DNA of 64,000 nt from an uncultured Sphaerochaeta sp. GTDB taxonomy: Bacteria; Spirochaetota; Spirochaetia; Sphaerochaetales; Sphaerochaetaceae. The stretch lies in NCBI RefSeq assembly GCF_963666015.1, contig NZ_OY762555.1:2790001-2854000 (forward strand). The letters run 5' to 3'. A program made the translations under genes and the position numbers. Shown piece after piece: positions 17,134 to 26,162 of the stretch (position 1 is its first letter; every line of letters begins with the position of its first letter). The notes under the pieces are model-generated. The model was given only the letters and a program-made list of their open reading frames with translations. It did no database searches and was not told the origin of the DNA.

Positions 17134-18402
17134 ATGCCAGAGAATGTAAAGAAACCTGCAATTCGATTTGCTGGATTTGATGATGCTTGGGAACAGCGTA
17201 AGTTAGATGAAGTAGCAGATGTTAGGGATGGAACACACGATTCTCCTCATTATTTTCAAGAGGGGCATCCATTTGTAACATCTAAAAATGTTAAAGATGG
17301 ATATATTAATTATAATGATATTCAATATATCTCTGATGCCGATTTTTTTGAAATAAATAAGCGCTCAAAAGTTGACATTAATGATATTTTGATGGGGATG
17401 ATAGGTACGATTGGAAACACAGCATTAGTACGTAGAAAACCTGACTTTGCAATAAAAAATGTTGCTTTGATCAAGGATACAAAGGCTGTCTATTTTCTGT
17501 ATTTATATCACTATCTTCAATCACCTATTATTTCTCAACAACTTGATGAAAGTATGGATGGAGGTACTCAAAAATTTATTGCTCTAAATAAAATTAGGAA
17601 TCTATTTATATCTATACCTAATAAAGAAGAACAGTTTAAAGTTGGAGGTTATATTGACAAACTCGACAACCTTATCACCCTTCATCAGCGTAAGTATGAC
17701 AAACTGGTTTCTGTTAAGAAATCCATGCTAGAGAAAATGTTCCCGAAAAACGGATCGGACATTCCGGAAATAAGGTTTGCTGGATTTACTGACCCTTGGG
17801 AACAGCGTGAGTTTAGTTTATTCTTTGATTGTTCTATACCTAGCAATACTCTATCTCGCGCAAACTTAAGCTTCGAAAAAGGCGAAATAAAGAATGTTCA
17901 TTATGGTGATGTATTGATTAAATTTGGGGCATACATTGATGTAAAGAAAGAGACTATTCCTTGTATTATTCATGCCAATGAAGAGAATTATAGAAATCAG
18001 TTTCTACAAAATGGGGATGTGATCATGGCTGATGCTGCTGAGGATGAAACAGTAGGGAAAGCCTCAGAAATAGTCAATTTAGGAAGTCTGAAAGTTGTTT
18101 CAGGTTTACATACGATTGTATGTAGGCCGAGGGAGAAAAAGCAGCCATATTTCTTAGGATATTATATCAACTCTCAGTCATTTCATTCTCAGCTACTTCC
18201 TTTAATGCAAGGAACTAAAGTCTCTTCTCTAAGTAGAACTAATCTATCAAAAACATATGTTTGTTATCCAACAAACCCGAAAGAGCAAGCACAAATTGGA
18301 AATTTCTTTAGAAACGTTGATAACCTTATCACCCTTCATCAGCGTAAGCTTGAAAAGCTCAAGAATGTAAAAAAATCAATGCTCGAAAGAATGTTCGTAT
18401 AA
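17134..18402 (+). CDS. hsdS: Type I specificity subunit, active copy with two TRDs
   Basis: A 422-residue HsdS with two target-recognition domains. Each begins with RFAGF-x-D-x-WEQR and ends with NLITLHQRK and a conserved helix (KKSMLE-x-MF), so the protein is an internal duplication. Target-recognition domain 1 runs from about 17206 to 17671 and domain 2 from about 17811 to 18325. The WEQRK-coding DNA (17184-17206; 17797-17811) and the CTTATCACCCTTCATCAGCGT element (17671-17691; 18325-18345) also flank the two silent cassettes downstream, so each domain can be exchanged by recombination. The start at 17134 is chosen over an upstream in-frame start at 17098 because the latter lies inside hsdM. 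Confidence 0.93.
   Translation: MPENVKKPAIRFAGFDDAWEQRKLDEVADVRDGTHDSPHYFQEGHPFVTSKNVKDGYINYNDIQYISDADFFEINKRSKVDINDILMGMIGTIGNTALVRRKPDFAIKNVALIKDTKAVYFLYLYHYLQSPIISQQLDESMDGGTQKFIALNKIRNLFISIPNKEEQFKVGGYIDKLDNLITLHQRKYDKLVSVKKSMLEKMFPKNGSDIPEIRFAGFTDPWEQREFSLFFDCSIPSNTLSRANLSFEKGEIKNVHYGDVLIKFGAYIDVKKETIPCIIHANEENYRNQFLQNGDVIMADAAEDETVGKASEIVNLGSLKVVSGLHTIVCRPREKKQPYFLGYYINSQSFHSQLLPLMQGTKVSSLSRTNLSKTYVCYPTNPKEQAQIGNFFRNVDNLITLHQRKLEKLKNVKKSMLERMFV
17184..17206 (+). repeat. 23-bp recombination repeat, active hsdS arm
   Basis: This stretch coding for the WEQRKL segment of the first target-recognition domain is repeated, perfectly and inverted, at 23554-23576. Shorter matches to TGGGAACAGCGT(A/G)AG lie at 17797-17811 and 21617-21631 in direct orientation. 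Confidence 0.8.
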
Positions 18403-18415
18403 GGCGGGTATAGAG

Positions 18416-21400
18416 ATGAATCAACCTACTTCTGTATTCACAAAGGAATTTGAGTTCGAAAGGGCTCTCATTGAAGTGCTCTCTAGGAAAGGCTGGGAGA
18501 AACAGGTGATCAAGAACCCGACTGAGAAGGACTTGGTCGAAAACTGGAAAAGTATCCTCAACAACAACAATATGATTCGTGACAGGTTGAATGGGCACCC
18601 TTTGACCGACGGTGAGATGCAGCAGATACTGGAGCAGGTTATAGCACTGAGAACGCCTCTTAAGCTGAACGGATTCATCAATGGCAAAACGGTCTCCATC
18701 AAACGTGATAATCCGAATGATACTGAACACTTCGGAAAGGAAATTAGTCTCAAAATTTATGACCGGAATGAGATAGCAGCCGGGCAAAGCCGCTACCAGA
18801 TTGTACAGCAGCCAAAGTTCTCCTCACGTGAAGCAATGGCAAATGACAGGAGAGGGGACCTGATGTTGTTGATCAATGGTATGCCGGTGATTCATATCGA
18901 ATTGAAGAAAAGTGGGATCTCTGTCAGCCAAGCCTACAACCAGATTGAGAAATATGCATATGAGGGGGTATTCACGGGTCTGTTCTCCCTCATACAAGTA
19001 TTCGTGGCAATGGAGCCGAATGAGACCGTGTACTTTGCCAACCCAGGCCCGGAAGGGAAATTCGTCAAAGATTATTACTTCCACTGGGCGGATTTCAACA
19101 ACGAGCCGATCAATGCCTGGCAGGACATTGCCTCCTCGCTGCTGTCGATACCGATGGCCCATCAGCTGATCGGATTCTATACCGTAGCCGATGGTTCTGA
19201 TGGCATCCTCAAGGTGATGCGCAGCTACCAGTATTATGCCTCAAGTGCCATCTCCGATAGGGTCTCCAAAGCTCTCTGGGATGGAAGGGAGATGCGGGGT
19301 GGGTACATTTGGCATACGACGGGTTCCGGGAAGACCATGACGAGTTTCAAGTCCGCCCAGCTGATAGCCAATTCCAAGGATGCCGACAAGGTTGTATTCC
19401 TTATGGATAGGATTGAGCTTGGGACCCAATCACTCAAGGAATACCGGGGCTTCGCGAATGAGACTGAGGATGTACAGGCAACCGAGGATACCTATGTGCT
19501 GATAGCCAGGTTGAAGAGTTCCAATCCTGCAGACACACTCATAGTCACCTCGATCCAGAAGATGAGTAGGATCAAGGAAGATGGGCTGGGCTCACGTGAT
19601 TTGAAGAAGATTGAGGCAAAGCGATTGGTGTTCATTGTGGATGAGGCGCATCGATCTACATTCGGGGAGATGCTCCTGACCATCAAGGAAACCTTTTCAC
19701 GAGCCATGTTCTTCGGTTTCACTGGGACGCCTATCCTTGAAGAGAATCAGAAGAAGTTGAGCACAACCTCCACTGTTTTTGGGGATGAGCTTCACCGATA
19801 CAGCATTGCGGACGGAATCCGAGACAGGAATGTTCTTGGGTTTGACCCTTATAAAATACTAACTTTTAGGGATAGGGATTTGAGGAAGGCTGTTGCATTG
19901 GAAAAAGCAAAAGCCTCAACGGAGATGGAAGCAATCGGGGATCCGAAGAAAAGTAGGGTCTACTACCATTACATGAACGATATGCCAATGGCTGGTCATT
20001 CAGGTATAGGTGGAAGACGAATCAAGGGGATCGAGGATTATGTTTCACGTACCCAATACCTTTCCAGTGAGCATCAGCAATCGGTAGTTAAGGATATTCT
20101 GGAAAATTGGCTTACATTGAGTCATGGATATAAGTTTCATGCTCTTTTTGCAACCAGTAGTATCAATGAAGCCATCACGTATTATAAGCTGCTGAAACCT
20201 GCGCAATCATTTATTAAAGCGACTTGTCTTTTTGATCCTAGTATAGACAACAGAGGGGGGGCGGAATTCAAGGAGGAAGGACTCCTTGAGATTGTAAAGG
20301 ATTACAACTCCCGATACGGTCAGGACTTTACGTTATCCAATTACGATAAGTTCAAGAAGGACATATCAAACAGGCTCGCTCATAAGGATCCATATCGTCT
20401 GATAAACAGAACCCCAGAAAAGCAGATCGACCTCCTTATTGTTGTTGATCAGATGCTCACAGGCTTTGATTCCAAGTGGCTCAATACCCTGTACCTTGAC
20501 AAGAAACTGAAGTATGAAAGCATCATCCAGGCATTTTCAAGGACCAACAGGATCTTTGGTTCGGACAAACCTTTCGGGGTCGTCCGGTACTACAGGAAGC
20601 CTCACACGATGGAACAAAATATTGAGAAGGCGGTGAAACTATATTCTGGCGATAGGCCTTTTGATCTCTTCGTGGAGAAACTTGACAAAAACTTGGTGAA
20701 GATGAATTCCATATATGCCGAGATTTCTGATCTCTTCAACCAGGCCGGAATTCCAGACCGTGAAAAGCTCCCGGAGAATATTGCTGAGAAGGCGAAGTTC
20801 GCAATACTCTTCAAGAAGTTGAATGATTATCTTGAGGCTGCAAGGGTGCAGGGTTTTGTATGGGACAAGCCCAGCTACTCGTTTGGGGGTGGGGATGAGA
20901 AAAAGACGGTTGATATCGCATTTGATGAGGATGAATATTTAATTCTGGCCCAAAGGTACAAGGAATTGTTCAAGGATGAGGAGGGGCCCAAATCACCTGG
21001 TGATGTTCCCTATGCGATAGACGGTAATCTTACTGAGATTGATACCGGAAGGATCGATAGTGAATATATGGATTCACGATTCGAGAAGTATCTTAAGGCG
21101 CTCGACCTTGGTGATGTGCTGGAAAAGCAGAAGACACTGGATGACCTGCACAAGTCGTTTGCCGCTCTTACACAGGAAGAACAGAAGTATGCTGCATTGT
21201 TTCTCCATGACATCCAGAGAGGAAGCGTGGCCCTTGAGGCAGGTAAGACATTCAAGGATTATGTAATTGAGTATCAGGCAAGGATCAAGAACGATCAGAT
21301 ACACAAGCTGGCTTCCGCGTTTGGTCTGGATGAGGCGATGCTTAGAGGTTTTATGAAATTTCGGGCAACCCCATCCAATCTTAATGAATATGGACGGTTC

Positions 21401-21547
21401 GATGACTTGGTCGGTACAGTGGATAAGAAAAAGGCGAAAGAATACATAGAAGGTGTCGAGAAAACCAAGCTCAAGGAGTACAAGGTAAATATCAAAATAG
21501 ATAAGTTTTTGCGGGAATTTATTATCAAAGGCGGATTTGATGTTTGA
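18416..21547 (+). CDS. hsdR: Type I restriction endonuclease/translocase subunit
   Basis: A 1043-residue HsdR that cuts unmethylated DNA after ATP-driven translocation. The N-terminal nuclease has D148 (RRGDLML) and E162-x-K164 (ELKK). The helicase has Walker A TGSGKT at 302-307 and the DEAH box at 409-412 (VDEAHRS), followed by FGFTGTP. The C-terminal region is helical, as usual for HsdR. The frame is intact and normal in length, so the system should restrict. It starts 13 bases after hsdS with its own ATG. Its position between the active hsdS and the silent hsdS cassettes means that a long inversion would carry hsdR along. Confidence 0.94.
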   Translation: MNQPTSVFTKEFEFERALIEVLSRKGWEKQVIKNPTEKDLVENWKSILNNNNMIRDRLNGHPLTDGEMQQILEQVIALRTPLKLNGFINGKTVSIKRDNPNDTEHFGKEISLKIYDRNEIAAGQSRYQIVQQPKFSSREAMANDRRGDLMLLINGMPVIHIELKKSGISVSQAYNQIEKYAYEGVFTGLFSLIQVFVAMEPNETVYFANPGPEGKFVKDYYFHWADFNNEPINAWQDIASSLLSIPMAHQLIGFYTVADGSDGILKVMRSYQYYASSAISDRVSKALWDGREMRGGYIWHTTGSGKTMTSFKSAQLIANSKDADKVVFLMDRIELGTQSLKEYRGFANETEDVQATEDTYVLIARLKSSNPADTLIVTSIQKMSRIKEDGLGSRDLKKIEAKRLVFIVDEAHRSTFGEMLLTIKETFSRAMFFGFTGTPILEENQKKLSTTSTVFGDELHRYSIADGIRDRNVLGFDPYKILTFRDRDLRKAVALEKAKASTEMEAIGDPKKSRVYYHYMNDMPMAGHSGIGGRRIKGIEDYVSRTQYLSSEHQQSVVKDILENWLTLSHGYKFHALFATSSINEAITYYKLLKPAQSFIKATCLFDPSIDNRGGAEFKEEGLLEIVKDYNSRYGQDFTLSNYDKFKKDISNRLAHKDPYRLINRTPEKQIDLLIVVDQMLTGFDSKWLNTLYLDKKLKYESIIQAFSRTNRIFGSDKPFGVVRYYRKPHTMEQNIEKAVKLYSGDRPFDLFVEKLDKNLVKMNSIYAEISDLFNQAGIPDREKLPENIAEKAKFAILFKKLNDYLEAARVQGFVWDKPSYSFGGGDEKKTVDIAFDEDEYLILAQRYKELFKDEEGPKSPGDVPYAIDGNLTEIDTGRIDSEYMDSRFEKYLKALDLGDVLEKQKTLDDLHKSFAALTQEEQKYAALFLHDIQRGSVALEAGKTFKDYVIEYQARIKNDQIHKLASAFGLDEAMLRGFMKFRATPSNLNEYGRFDDLVGTVDKKKAKEYIEGVEKTKLKEYKVNIKIDKFLREFIIKGGFDV

Positions 21548-21595
21548 ATATCTGAAAAGTCTTGTATGAATACGCGGCGGTTATAATGAGACCCA

Positions 21596-22138
21596 TTGGT
21601 TTCTAACACATTATCCTGGGAACAGCGTAAGCTCTTGCAGATTTCCGATAAGGTCATGGAAAAGAATTCAAGTCGCGAGTATTCTGAGACGTTTACCAAT
21701 TCTGCAGAGTTCGGAATTATCAGCCAACGCGAGTTTTTTGACAAGGATATTTCCAACGAGGAGAACATCGATGGCTACTATATCGTCAAGAACGATGATT
21801 TCGTTTACAACCCGCGCATTTCAACATTCGCACCTGTTGGCCCGATAAAACGTAACAAATTGGGTAGAGACGGCGTAATGTCGCCACTTTATTATGTCTT
21901 TCGGACGCACGACATAGACCCAACGTATCTTGAACACTTTTTCACAACGACGGGTTGGCACAAGTTTATGAAGCTAAATGGAGATTCTGGTGCGAGATCA
22001 GATCGTTTCTCTATTAAGGATTCTGTGTTCAGAGAAATGCCGCTTCCGTATCCGTCTATTTACGAGCAGGGAAAAATCGGTGAGTTCTTTGATGTTATCA
22101 CCAACCTTATCACCCTTCATCAGCGTGAGCCAAATTAA
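21596..22138 (+). CDS. Silent half-hsdS cassette (TRD3), direct orientation
   Basis: This encodes one target-recognition domain only: WEQRKLLQISDKVMEKN at the start and NLITLHQREPN at the end, about 180 residues where a full HsdS has 420. It lacks the HsdS N-terminus and the second domain, and the only start is a TTG at 21596 without a good ribosome site, so it is probably a donor cassette rather than an expressed gene. Flanking repeats at 21617-21631 and 22106-22126 match those in the active hsdS, in the same orientation. It lies 16 bases ahead of the recombinase gene. Confidence 0.78.
   Translation: MVSNTLSWEQRKLLQISDKVMEKNSSREYSETFTNSAEFGIISQREFFDKDISNEENIDGYYIVKNDDFVYNPRISTFAPVGPIKRNKLGRDGVMSPLYYVFRTHDIDPTYLEHFFTTTGWHKFMKLNGDSGARSDRFSIKDSVFREMPLPYPSIYEQGKIGEFFDVITNLITLHQREPN
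22106..22126 (+). repeat. 21-bp downstream recombination repeat (TRD3 end)
   Basis: The element CTTATCACCCTTCATCAGCGT codes for the LITLHQR segment. Identical direct copies are at 17671-17691 and 18325-18345, and an inverted copy is at 23102-23122. This copy and the inverted one bracket the recombinase gene. Confidence 0.8.
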
Positions 22139-22154
22139 TTAATGGAGGAGAAAG

Positions 22155-23084
22155 ATGTCACATAGTATCCCAAAAGAGGAATTGTTTCATTTGTATTATT
22201 CGCGTTGGATCAGCATCTATAAGGAGGGGGCGATAAGAAAAGTTACGATGGATAAATACTTCCAGACAGAATCCTGGCTTAAGAAGCTTATCCCTGATCT
22301 CAAGATTTGCGATATGAACCGCATAGCATACCAAAAGCTACTGAACGATTATGCGGAGCTTCACGAACGGCAAACAACAATGGATTTTCATCATCAACTT
22401 AAAGCGGCGATAATGGATGCTGTTGATGAAGGAATTATTGAAAGAGATCCAACTCGTAAGGCAATCATAAAAGGCAAATCCCCGAAAGTGAAAAAGCCAA
22501 AGTACCTTAATCAGTTCGAGTTGCAAAAGTTGATCTCAAGCCTAAATCTTACTACTGACTTGAGCTGGGATTGGCTCATTTTATTAATTGCCAAAACTGG
22601 TTTACGCTTTTCAGAGGCTCTTGCTTTGACGCCGGGAGATTTCGATTTTGCCCATCAGATGCTCTCCGTCAATAAGACCTGGAATTACAAAGGGGGTGGA
22701 GGATTCCTTCCGACAAAAAACCATTCCTCAGTGCGTAAGGTCCAAATCGATTGGCAGACTGTAATGCAATTTTCTGAAATGCTTCGAACAGTGCAAAAAG
22801 ATCTTCCTATCTTTATCCAAGGAAGTGTTTATAATTCCACAGTAAACAGCATTTTAGAAAGGCATTGCAAGAAAGCTAATGTGCCTGTTATCTCCATACA
22901 TGGATTAAGGCATACTCATGCTTCACTGTTATTGTTTGCCGGAGTGTCGATTGCAAGTGTGGCACGTAGGTTGGGACATTCGAGTATGACAACGACACAA
23001 AAGACATACTTACATATCATCCAAGAACTAGAGAACAGCGATGTAGATATTGTTATGCGCTCGCTCTCGGGGCTGATTATTTGA
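22155..23084 (+). CDS. Tyrosine recombinase linked to hsdS cassettes
   Basis: A 309-residue XerC/D-like integrase with the full catalytic set: R151 (TGLRFSEAL), H249 and R252 (HGLRHTHAS), H275 (RLGHSS) and Y285 (KTYLH). An N-terminal SAM-like DNA-binding domain covers roughly residues 10-100. A strong ribosome site (GGAGGAGAAAG) precedes the ATG. Its place between two oppositely oriented hsdS cassettes, inside their repeats, makes it the likely enzyme that shuffles target-recognition domains, like CreX at the pneumococcal SpnIII locus and PsrA in type I loci (known analogues). It is therefore not an island integrase, although that alternative cannot be excluded. Confidence 0.9.
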   Translation: MSHSIPKEELFHLYYSRWISIYKEGAIRKVTMDKYFQTESWLKKLIPDLKICDMNRIAYQKLLNDYAELHERQTTMDFHHQLKAAIMDAVDEGIIERDPTRKAIIKGKSPKVKKPKYLNQFELQKLISSLNLTTDLSWDWLILLIAKTGLRFSEALALTPGDFDFAHQMLSVNKTWNYKGGGGFLPTKNHSSVRKVQIDWQTVMQFSEMLRTVQKDLPIFIQGSVYNSTVNSILERHCKKANVPVISIHGLRHTHASLLLFAGVSIASVARRLGHSSMTTTQKTYLHIIQELENSDVDIVMRSLSGLII

Positions 23085-23101
23085 ATATTGAGAAAAGACT
23101 C

Positions 23102-23122
23102 ACGCTGATGAAGGGTGATAAG
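23102..23122 (-). repeat. 21-bp recombination repeat (TRD4 end), inverted
   Basis: Exact reverse complement of the element at 22106-22126, 17671-17691 and 18325-18345. Together with 22106-22126 it forms inverted repeats around the recombinase gene. Confidence 0.8.
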
Positions 23123-23553
23123 ATTGTCGACCTGATTGAAAAAACTTCCTAACAGCAGCTGTTCTTTCTCCCTTGGAATAAATAAAGTAGCATTTTTCAG
23201 ATCAGAAGAATTGATTGATTCGAATGTTGATCCAGAAGAAAAACTCTTCCAAAATCCATTCAAATTCATTCGAATGAGTGATTGATAAATAAAGTCATTT
23301 CCCTTTATTGAAGCTACTCCACGCCCAATAACGACGTTATAATCGGTTTTTCCTACCTCTCCTACTGGAGCTCTTACACTGAAAATAAGGTCTCCACAAT
23401 CGGCGGTTTTGGTTACTTGGGTTGTCCATACTCTTGGAAATACTCGATTATTTTTCATATCAGCATTTCCTTGAACCAAAATATAATCTTCTGGATTATT
23501 AGTATAGTTCACACCATTTGGTGATTGTCCAAAGGTAATCCCGACCACTTCTC

Positions 23554-23576
23554 CTAACTTACGCTGTTCCCAAGCA
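23554..23576 (-). repeat. 23-bp recombination repeat, inverted arm
   Basis: Perfect inverted copy of 17184-17206. A recombination event between the two arms would flip about 6.4 kb, bringing target-recognition domain 4 into the active hsdS position and reversing hsdR and the recombinase. Confidence 0.8.
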
Positions 23577-23788
23577 GAATAGATATTTGGGGATTATGGG
23601 ATTGCGAATATGCATATGTAAATTAGGGATACTCAACAGGATAGCTATGGTGTATCCTAAAATTTAGATTGATACGGCTTTTATTGTTTAGGATGTCGTA
23701 CTTATTACACGAGGACTAAATACATGAAGAGACCTTGTGTTTTTGGCATTTTGACAATAGGTGCGATTGATAGCTAAGGAGATCTGAG

Positions 23789-24736
23789 ATGGCAATCCCG
23801 AAGTATGATGAGATCCAGTTCCAAGCTTTGCAATTAATGAAAGATGGAAAGGTTTGGAAAGCGAAAGACTTTATTGAACCACTTACAAGAGTATTCGCGC
23901 TGTCTGAGGATGATTTGTCCAAGGAATATGAATCGGGTAATGGGTTCATCTTTCTTGATCGGATCACCTGGGCTCTTTCATATTTAAATATGGCTGGAGT
24001 AGTGTTAAAACCCAAACGGGGGTTCTATCAAATTAATGATCAGGGTCGACAATTATCGGCTGATGAGACTAAGTTCAGGTCATATGTATCAGCCAAGTAT
24101 AAAGAACGGATTGGCTCAAATCAAAAACAGCAGCCACACCATTTAAAAGAGCCAGATGTATCCATAAATGGCATGACCCCAGAAGAGACCCTTTACACTT
24201 CTTATCGAGGAATCAAGGAAGCTGTTTATCAAGAAATAATCGAGACGATTCTTTCCAAGTCTCCACGTGAGTTTGAGAATATTGTTGTGAAACTGTTGCA
24301 GAAGATGGGATATGGCGGAGAGATAAAGGATTCTGGAACGGTTACCCAATATACCAATGACAAGGGTATTGACGGAGTGATCAACGAGGATGTGTTGGGT
24401 TTTGGCCGAGTGTGCATACAGGCCAAGAAGTATGCCACAGGAAATCTAGTCGGACGGGATGAATTGCAGAAGTTTGCCGGTGCTTTGATGCAGGCTCAAT
24501 CGAACAAGGGAGTTTTTATCACCACTTCAGATTTTACCAAGAGTTCATATGAGTTTGTACATACCTTGAATGCAAACATCCGTATCATCCTCATCAACGG
24601 GAGAGAATTGGCCAGCTATATTTTTAAGTATAACCTAGGGATGCAGACAGAAAATGTGATTGAGATAAAACGATTGGATAGTGATTTTTGGGATAGTCTC
24701 CAGGATGACCTTGACAGCGTTTCTAAGCAGGTATGA
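23789..24736 (+). CDS. mrr: Mrr-type restriction endonuclease
   Basis: A 315-residue protein of the Mrr family, which cuts methylated foreign DNA (type IV restriction). The N-terminal Mrr_N winged-helix domain is at about 5-90 (YDEIQFQALQLMKDG, SYLNMAGVVLKPKRGFY). The C-terminal Mrr nuclease domain is at 155-300, with F-E-x-I-V near 162 and the active-site residues D195 (KGIDGVI) and Q211-x-K213 (IQAKKY). Length and order of domains are standard. An AAGGAGAT ribosome site precedes the start. It stands beside a methylating type I system, so the two must have compatible specificities or the cell would attack itself. Confidence 0.9.
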   Translation: MAIPKYDEIQFQALQLMKDGKVWKAKDFIEPLTRVFALSEDDLSKEYESGNGFIFLDRITWALSYLNMAGVVLKPKRGFYQINDQGRQLSADETKFRSYVSAKYKERIGSNQKQQPHHLKEPDVSINGMTPEETLYTSYRGIKEAVYQEIIETILSKSPREFENIVVKLLQKMGYGGEIKDSGTVTQYTNDKGIDGVINEDVLGFGRVCIQAKKYATGNLVGRDELQKFAGALMQAQSNKGVFITTSDFTKSSYEFVHTLNANIRIILINGRELASYIFKYNLGMQTENVIEIKRLDSDFWDSLQDDLDSVSKQV

Positions 24737-24852
24737 AATGGAATCAATTTAATGCTCAGGATGCGATATTAACATGGAACAGATTGTGATGATAAATGAT
24801 TACTGAAAAGCACAATAACGATTATTAGATCGTTAGCTTCAGAAATCCTAGG

Positions 24853-26076
24853 ATGGGGCATATGCAGAGTGTATGTAAACTAGCAGAGTTTTCTGGAAAA
24901 AGTTTTTGGAATTTCTTCTCATTTTTAGAAAATCCTGACTTAATTTGTTTTGGAGATGAAACGAGATTTTCTCATATAGGTTTCAGAGAAAGAGATTTTT
25001 ACCTTTGGATTTTTGCAAGAATTCTTGAGAATTCAAACAACGGACGAATTTCAGCATATGGAGAATACTTTCTTATAAACTCACACGACCATGATTCAAG
25101 TTTAGAAAAAAAAGATATTGACCGAGAAGGTATAGATATATTTCCTGCTGAGATTTCAGTTGATGCTTTGCTTGAGAATGTTTCTACTCTCTTTCACCGA
25201 ACTATTTTAATTGGTTTTAATGCGGTTCAGTTTGTAAATAAAGATGAACCCCATAAGTTCTTTCAACATTTGAAGGGGCTTTCTTTGTCTAATTCTCTTA
25301 CCATTATTGTTGTTGGCCTCCACAATTCCAAATCTGTGAGTAATTGGGACATTGCTTTTGAGTATGCAGACGTATGTGTGTCACATGAGCTAGTAAACAA
25401 ACGGCCTTTATTGAATCCGGAGTCAGATGACTCACAGGTGATTGATAGAATATATAAATTGACTATTTCTAAGAATAGGTTTGATGTTCAAGGTACATGC
25501 GCATTTATAGGCGAGATTCAAGGAAAAGGCTTTTACTGTATCTCGAAAAATAAAAACTATTCATTTTACTCTTGGAGGCCCGTATCGGCATCAGGAAAAT
25601 TTTTGAGCAATAGGTACATAATGTCTGATGCAGGGCCCTCCCAAGTTATTGATGAAAACGATACAATTGTAGGAGTGGGCTATTTTGGTTTCAGCCTAAA
25701 GAAATTGCTTAATTTGACTAAAAAGAAAAACCCTTCATCAGTTTTAATTGATATTTCTAAAATAGATAGCAGTATCGCTTATGAGGATTTCAATGAACCG
25801 ATTATCATACTAGAGGTGAATCCTGATTTTTTAAATACAGGTGATGCTTTCTCTTTTTCTTTCAGTTCAAATTTTTATATTATCACAGGCCAACCCAAAT
25901 TTCTTGATGCCATAAAGCAGAAAAAGAAAACTGTCGAAGCCTATTTATTTACAATGGAAGAATACTTACCGTGCTTGGTCGAGCATCGTGAAAATTTTAT
26001 AGCATATTGGAATGATAAACTTGATACATTTATAAAGCTTGTGGAATCGAAGGAGCCACCAGAGATTTATATATGA
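24853..26076 (+). CDS. Unrecognised protein in defence island
   Basis: A 407-residue soluble protein without a motif I can name. The stretch around residues 115-155 (TILIGFNAVQFVNKD, then NSLTIIVVGLHNSK) resembles the beta-strand pattern after Walker B in RecA-like folds, but no P-loop is present, so this is weak. No signal peptide or membrane segment. The start is uncertain between 24853 and 24862; neither has a strong ribosome site. It is AT-rich like its neighbours and lies between Mrr and a membrane-anchored unknown gene, 86 bases from the latter, so the two may be one unit. A defence function is only suggested by location. Confidence 0.55.
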   Translation: MGHMQSVCKLAEFSGKSFWNFFSFLENPDLICFGDETRFSHIGFRERDFYLWIFARILENSNNGRISAYGEYFLINSHDHDSSLEKKDIDREGIDIFPAEISVDALLENVSTLFHRTILIGFNAVQFVNKDEPHKFFQHLKGLSLSNSLTIIVVGLHNSKSVSNWDIAFEYADVCVSHELVNKRPLLNPESDDSQVIDRIYKLTISKNRFDVQGTCAFIGEIQGKGFYCISKNKNYSFYSWRPVSASGKFLSNRYIMSDAGPSQVIDENDTIVGVGYFGFSLKKLLNLTKKKNPSSVLIDISKIDSSIAYEDFNEPIIILEVNPDFLNTGDAFSFSFSSNFYIITGQPKFLDAIKQKKKTVEAYLFTMEEYLPCLVEHRENFIAYWNDKLDTFIKLVESKEPPEIYI

Positions 26077-26162
26077 TAATTGAAGGGTATTATTGTTTAC
26101 AGTTGTTACAGTAATGCTTTACATCAACAGTGGAGTTTTTAGATTAAAGGGAACACACAAAT

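Larger units (their letters stand above)
23100..23576 (-). pseudogene. Silent half-hsdS cassette (TRD4), inverted
   Basis: Read on the minus strand this is one target-recognition domain: WEQRKLGEVVGITFGQSPNG, then the body (VWTTQVTKTADCGDLIFSVR, SFSSGSTFESINSSDL) and NLITLHQRES at the end. It has no start codon of its own: an in-frame TAA lies a few codons upstream of the WEQRKL segment. It therefore cannot be expressed where it lies and is a silent donor. Downstream the frame continues as antisense through the last 170 bases of the recombinase gene before stopping at 22916. Both ends carry the shared repeats in inverted orientation. Confidence 0.82.

Noticed and set aside
22916..23548. 210-codon minus-strand ORF as an expressed gene
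   Set aside because: Its start lies inside the cassette and its end is antisense to the recombinase gene; better read as a silent hsdS cassette with a chance extension.
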